Source: Rhynchonema sp. JSB1_4
Lineage: Eukaryota > Nematoda > Chromadorea > Monhysterida > Xyalidae
Assembly: GCA_030248065.1 (NCBI GenBank)
Contig: JASAMV010005212.1
Location: forward strand, 1-23,537
Reading direction: 5' to 3'
DNA length: 23,537 bases
This document shows positions 19,397 through 23,537 of the stretch, piece after piece. The notes under the pieces were generated by a model. The model searched no databases. It saw only the letters and a list, made by a program, of their open reading frames with translations, and had not been told where the DNA came from. Numbering within the stretch: the first letter of the stretch is position 1; the number at the start of each line of letters is the position of its first letter. The position numbers and the translations under genes were made by a program.

Positions 19397-22300
19397 TCAC
19401 TGCCGATGTTGCGTCGCATCATCGGAAACAACACTTCGTCCCAGCACGTTACGTATGACGGACAGTGGAAACGAGTCTCTTTTAAATTGTAGCTGAAACA
19501 TCAGCGGCTGGTTGAGAAAGTTGCGATGAATCTCTATAGTGATGTACATAAGTGCCCATGTAAGCAATGAGTTTTGGCCGTTTCGGCCTGTTTTCACAGA
19601 CGGGCGCGGTGCCAACTCATGGTCGGTGCGAAACACCTCTGGCCAATTAAAGTCCAAAAAGCACCACGAGCAGATCTTGTTGCTCGCACAAATCATCATC
19701 ATTTGTTGCGCACAAAAATGCGTACCAATGAAACCTTTGATGCTTGCTGGCTGATAAAACAAACTGTTTGTATGGAACTGCGGGTATGTACATTTGGCTT
19801 GACTGTCCAGATTCTGGTTTTTGCCCGCTCCATAGTAATCCCGAACCGGACTTACGTCACAAATTTGACCATCGCTCCTGTTGGTACCAAAATTGCTCAT
19901 AATATCCTTCTGTTATTTCTGTTCTTTCTGTTATTTCTGTCATTTCTGTTCTTCCTGTTATTTACTGTTATTTCTTATCTCATCACGTCGCCTACTTGTG
20001 GTAAGGATATACATACTTCATCGTTCACAGCAGGCACAATAAAGCAACTAGCACAAAAATTGTTCTGTAGAGGAACACTTATACTTTTATGCTGATCAAA
20101 ATTAGTGCCATCCGAAAATCTTGGTTCAAAGAACTCATCAGATCCGACCTCGTCACCAAGTTCGATACCGTAATCTGTGTGCTACCGTAACCAGAATCCT
20201 ACCGTTTGACATCGGGTGGGCGGCCGGGCGGTCGCTGGAAGAATCTGACAGTGGCGGCGAGCAGGTAACGTTGTGTGAATTGTGATGACGTGAATGACCA
20301 CGTGCTCACGTTGAAGCTGCATTGTCGTTGCATAAATAGACTTTGTGAAACATCAACGAGATATAGGACTACATCAAACCACGATTGTATGTAAAGTAAA
20401 ACTACGCCAACACGAGCCCGATTTCGGAGCTGGCAAAATGGTGAAACATTCGTGAGATATAGGACTACATCAAACCACGATTGTATGTATGTATAGTTTT
20501 CTTAGCTGTTTTGACCAGAAAGTTCTAAATCATTCAAGGACACAAAAATAATTATGCAACATTTTGAAATGATGAAAATGTTGATTTTATGATACGGTAT
20601 CTAGCCCGGGTCGACCTGTTTTCTCAGATAGGCGGTGCACCAGGTCATCGTCCGTGCAAATGCACCAATATAGGCCACAGCCTGCAGCCACACGAGCCAA
20701 GAAAAAATGGGTGCGAACAGATTTTAGAGCTCTCATGAAACATCACTTTGACTTACTAAGTATAAGCACCGGACACCTCGAACGCTTGTGCGCCAGTCTG
20801 CGGTTGATATTCGGTTTCAGAGTAGAAGACATCCAGCCCAATATGCGTGGGCACGTCATAGCAGTGATGTTCGCTGATATTGGCACGGTGCCAATATGTG
20901 AACGGGTCATACAGCGAAGAGTAGTTGAGTGGCTCTCTGTGATGTGGGATTGAATTTAGAATGTTAGTGCCGTATTCGTGCAATTCGGACTTTGATGAAT
21001 TTTCGGGCCATTTCAAACAATCTCCGCCATGGATAGAATGGCGAATAAGAGATCAACGGAAATTTGGTGATCAAAATATATTTCACTGTGGAAAAAGTAT
21101 ATTGTACAGAACATAAACTACAAATCGGGTCGACTATGTATACCTGCAAATTGTTGTACAAATTGCGATTGCTGCCAGTGAAATTTATTCCGTCCGTGTG
21201 TGAAATGTATGGTAATTGACCGATCATGTTGTGTTTCTGTGTTTTCTGTGTTTTTTGCTCCTTATCATCATCTACATCTCTCGATCCGTAACTAACCACT
21301 GGCCCACTAATCACTTGTAATTATTTATGGTTTCGTCGTTACTGTCCAGCTTATGCGTGTTGTTGACGTTACCGCATGTTGCTTCTGATGCAATAAAAAA
21401 CTTGAACTTGAACTTGATACCTGAATATCGGCACGAGTGCCTCAGCATTGGCGCCTTCCATCAGCGTGCCACCCCGGCTGATGTGCGTGGCTGGGACGAG
21501 TGACCGTAGTCCCCGCGTGACGCTGTCACGCAGCTGGTCGCAGTCGTCGAATGCTGAGTCGGTGATTTGCAGGAAGCACGAACTGGTGATGTTTTGAGCG
21601 AACGACACGCGACGCGGGTTGGAGAACGCGCACAGACCCGTCGAACCTGCGGACACGGATGAATAACATGGCCAAATCAATCTCGGTGATCGGCGGGTCT
21701 TATTTTGTTCGCGTGACTTTTTGCAGCAAGTATATATTATCTGGGCATGCACTGCTGGCGTCACTAAGTTCGACCAGCGTAAAAGGCATCCCCAGCCGGC
21801 CAGCCAGCTTATGAACAACTTTTGTGCTGGTCAAAATTGGTGACGTCCGTTAATGCAAAAAGTCACGTAGTGACCAAGGCAAGACCGACTTCACTGGACT
21901 GATTACCAAGTTCGATTTCGCCGTGTATGCGAACCTACAGCTTATCGTTCAGTACAGTAGTTGACATACTTTGTCTAACCGCATTCACGCGTTATGCATC
22001 ACCTGAGTATAGTCCACTCAATTGCTCATGAGACGACTTTTTTGAAAAGGTGGCCGACTCCAATTTTGCTGCTCCTCCGCAAACCAATTCCCAGAGAAAA
22101 CCACCTGCAGAACATGCGCGTATTCCCCATTTTGTTCTCGAAGCATTTCGAAACACGTCTGTTTGCACGTGTCTTTTTCTCTTGGGATTTGATCTGTGGA
22201 GGAGCAGCAAAATAGGCGCCGGCCAACTGCGTCGAAAACAGCGTCTCATGAGCAATTGGGTGGACTATACACATTAGGTGAAAATGTATGTCAATATACA

Positions 22301-23537
22301 TCAGCAGTCGAGCCACTCTGAATGCAATTTAGTGCACGTCGTTTTCTTGATTATCCATATCGACCTGTTTTCACACAGACGCTCGGTGCACCAGGTCATC
22401 ATCACAGTACGAATGCACCAGATGGTCACGCGTAAGCTCAAAAAACTGCGCTTGTTCGTGTCAAGCAAGTAGTCCTTCTTGGACCATGATCGCCTTGACA
22501 CACCAGGATTCCACACGACCAATTGTTTATTCGGATCGAAAACGAAGCGTTCATCATCATAGTCGTTGTCTCCTGGCGTCCCCTCATCTTTGACGACCGA
22601 CAAAAGTGCCGCGCCGGGGTTGTAACCGGGATGACCGGATGCCGGAGCCATCAACCGTGGTTGCGTGATCTCTTTGGCCTTCGTGTGGCTCCAGGTGACG
22701 CGGAATTTTTGTTCGATTTGTTGACCGGCATCGGATATCTGCAACAAATGTTGCGTACTTCAGATTGCAAATTGCAGAATCGTTAACACATTAGCTAATG
22801 GCATTTATCCTTTTTTATAGCGGACCTGGGTCGTCATGTGATCAACGTTTCAGCTGAGCCCGTGTCATCATGATCGAATTTCGGGTATTTCGAGTGCAGA
22901 TTTCAAATAGATTTCTAAACAGACCACGTTCTTTGTATCGGTGACATGATCAAATCAGGACAGGAGAAAAAATCAGTTCGGCAACGTAAATAATGTTCCT
23001 CAGAATCAGAATGTTCCTTCGTCTGAAGATTCGTGGCCGCGATCACACTGCGCAGCCGACGGAAGTGTTTATTCCCCCAGGCACATTGAGGGTCGCGCAT
23101 CTAAAGACTGCCGACTGTAGGTATCTATTCCCTCCACTCAACCGACCAACCTTCACATCCCTGAGCACCACCGTCACGTGGACACTGTGCACGCCAGCCG
23201 CGTGCCACGCGAATGCGTAGTGAACCGACTCAACCACATTCACACAAGTCAATGTCAGATTGTTGTAGGTCGGCTCGTTCGGTGTCGACAGACCCGGACC
23301 GAGGGTGCATGACGGTGGCGGGGACAGCCCGCTGGTGGTCGGGACATCTTCAGTGCTGGCGGACTTTGGCTGCCAGTTGGGGAACCAGTACGACATACTG
23401 ACGCTGCTCCGGTGCACCGGCCGTTTCTGGGATTGGTTGGCGGGAGGACAGTGGTATTTGACCGTTTTTGGCACCAACTGGCGCGACGTGGCGTTTGTGT
23501 AGATGTCAACGCGGATCTGCAGGTTGTTTGCATTGTG
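19397..23537 (-). CDS. Tectonic family protein (TCTN1-like), 3' five exons, partial
   Basis: Tectonics are secreted or membrane-associated components of the ciliary transition zone (MKS/B9 module). On the minus strand, exons are 23537-23151 (enters from outside the window), 22738-22504, 21646-21421, 20936-20777 and 19492-19397. They total 1104 bp, 367 aa and stop, with intron phases 0, 1, 2, 0. Family landmarks in order are CVNVVESVHYAFAW, then EQKFRVTW and SGHPGYNPGAAL, then VSFAQNITSSCFLQITDS, then VPIFREP and HHCYDVPTHIGLDVFY, then LQFKRDSFPLSV. These align in order with human TCTN1, whose matching segments run from CVNVVLEVKYSL to the C-terminus. N-glycosylation sequons (NATS, NNLT, NITS) suit a lumenal protein. 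The final exon is accepted at ctgatgtttcag, a copy of the recurrent decamer. The C-terminus after LQFKRDSF is short for the family, so the last exon is the weakest. Confidence 0.85.
19908..19975 (+). repeat. 9-bp microsatellite (TTATTTCTG)n
   Basis: About seven imperfect units lie in the last tectonic intron. On the sense (minus) strand this is a purine-rich CAGAAATAA repeat. Confidence 0.85.
20341..20492. repeat. Two-copy 97-bp repeat in the last tectonic intron
   Basis: The segment gtgaaacat followed by gagatataggactacatcaa and accacgattgtatgta occurs at 20344 and again 97 bp later. The DNA between them matches the arm of the inverted-repeat element at 15512. The first copy carries a full TGATGTTTCA motif on the minus strand; in the second it is altered at the end. 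Confidence 0.8.
22000..22280. mobile_element. Foldback element with arms over 100 bp, tectonic intron
   Basis: The left arm starts CACCTGAGTATAGTCCACTC. The right arm, inverted, starts CACCTAATGTGTATAGTCCA. Pairing continues through CAATTGCTCATGAGACG and TTTTGCTGCTCCTCC to near the centre, with substitutions. It has no transposase and no clear target duplication. It lies within intron 21647-22503. Confidence 0.75.

Larger units (their letters stand above)
3736..20745. promoter_or_regulatory. Recurrent decamer TGATGTTTCA, 16 exact copies
   Basis: Plus-strand copies start at 3736, 9852, 10302, 10433, 11203, 12307, 12699, 13327, 16243 and 18748. Minus-strand copies have left ends at 8349, 18492, 18618, 19494, 20345 and 20736. 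On the transcribed strand, five copies sit at acceptors: FAIM intron 2, light-chain introns 3 and 4, STAT intron 3 and the last tectonic intron. Four follow donors by 7, 9, 20 and 31 nt: STAT introns 3, 5 and 9, and a tectonic intron. One lies in a 3' UTR and one overlaps the STAT stop TGA. Shorter relatives (ATGTTTCA) occur at further sites, including the acceptor of STAT exon 7. The flanks of the copies are not otherwise alike. Function is unknown. Confidence 0.8.
18132..22425. repeat. Dispersed repeat family, four copies around STAT/tectonic
   Basis: Related blocks of about 55-65 bp occur at 18132-18186, 19584-19646, 20611-20677 and 22361-22425, all in the same orientation. They share cgacctgttttcacagacg followed by ggtgcaccaggtcatcrtc and a terminal gtgcgaatgcacc. 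Three lie in tectonic introns and one in STAT intron 12. A second family (tgctgatcaaaattagtgcc with a later accaagttcgat) has members near 17990, 20084 and 21820 and may be the other part of one longer element. Confidence 0.55.

Noticed and set aside
3736..20745. TGATGTTTCA as box C of C/D snoRNAs
   Set aside because: Box C is RTGATGA; the copies have TGATGTT and no paired CTGA box D with terminal stem was seen at the expected distance.
21992..22316. Several overlapping frames on both strands with similar peptides
   Set aside because: They come from the two arms of the foldback element at 22000-22280, so the similarity is structural and not coding.

Overview
This is animal nuclear DNA: intron-rich, with five protein genes recovered by joining exons across GT-AG introns in consistent reading phase. 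The organism is probably a nematode or close relative. The evidence is modest: many 3' splice sites read TTTTCAG or TTTCAG, the STAT lacks the usual N-terminal domain (as I recall for C. elegans STA-1), and there is a short TTAGGC run, the nematode telomere unit. No bacterial, viral or organellar signal was seen.

Layout. (1) 1-789 is an intron or flank made of a 133-bp tandem repeat, interrupted by a hAT-like MITE. (2) 790-1485 (+) is the 3' end of a tetraspanin gene. (3) 2844-4784 (+) is a complete FAIM (Fas apoptosis inhibitory molecule) gene, 5 exons, 183 aa. (4) 4785-7224 is a 2.4-kb interval with no recognised gene. (5) 7225-10356 (+) is a complete myosin essential light chain gene, 5 exons, 146 aa. 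(6) 11502-18750 (+) is a STAT transcription factor gene, 13 exons, about 605 aa, with a TATA box 111 bp upstream of the ATG. (7) 19397-23537 (-) is the 3' part of a tectonic gene (cilium transition zone), convergent with STAT and running off the right edge. The five genes have unrelated roles (membrane scaffold, apoptosis regulation, muscle, signalling, cilium) and nothing suggests an operon or pathway cluster.

The introns are crowded with small non-autonomous DNA elements and foldbacks. Several have readable ends and target duplications: a hAT-like MITE (8-bp TSD), a Harbinger-like MITE (TAA), a TA-flanked MITE present in inverse orientation in two genes, a second TA-flanked MITE, a 583-bp near-palindrome and two further foldbacks.

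The strongest unexplained signal is the 10-mer TGATGTTTCA. It occurs 16 times exactly on the two strands (about 0.05 expected by chance) in four of the five genes. Nine copies lie within about 31 nt of a splice junction on the transcribed strand, five directly at acceptors and four just after donors. A second oddity is a 34-bp minisatellite in the light-chain gene that begins at a splice donor and repeats that donor five more times.

All gene identities come from reading translated exons against remembered family patterns; no search was run. Exon borders are predictions supported by phase continuity.
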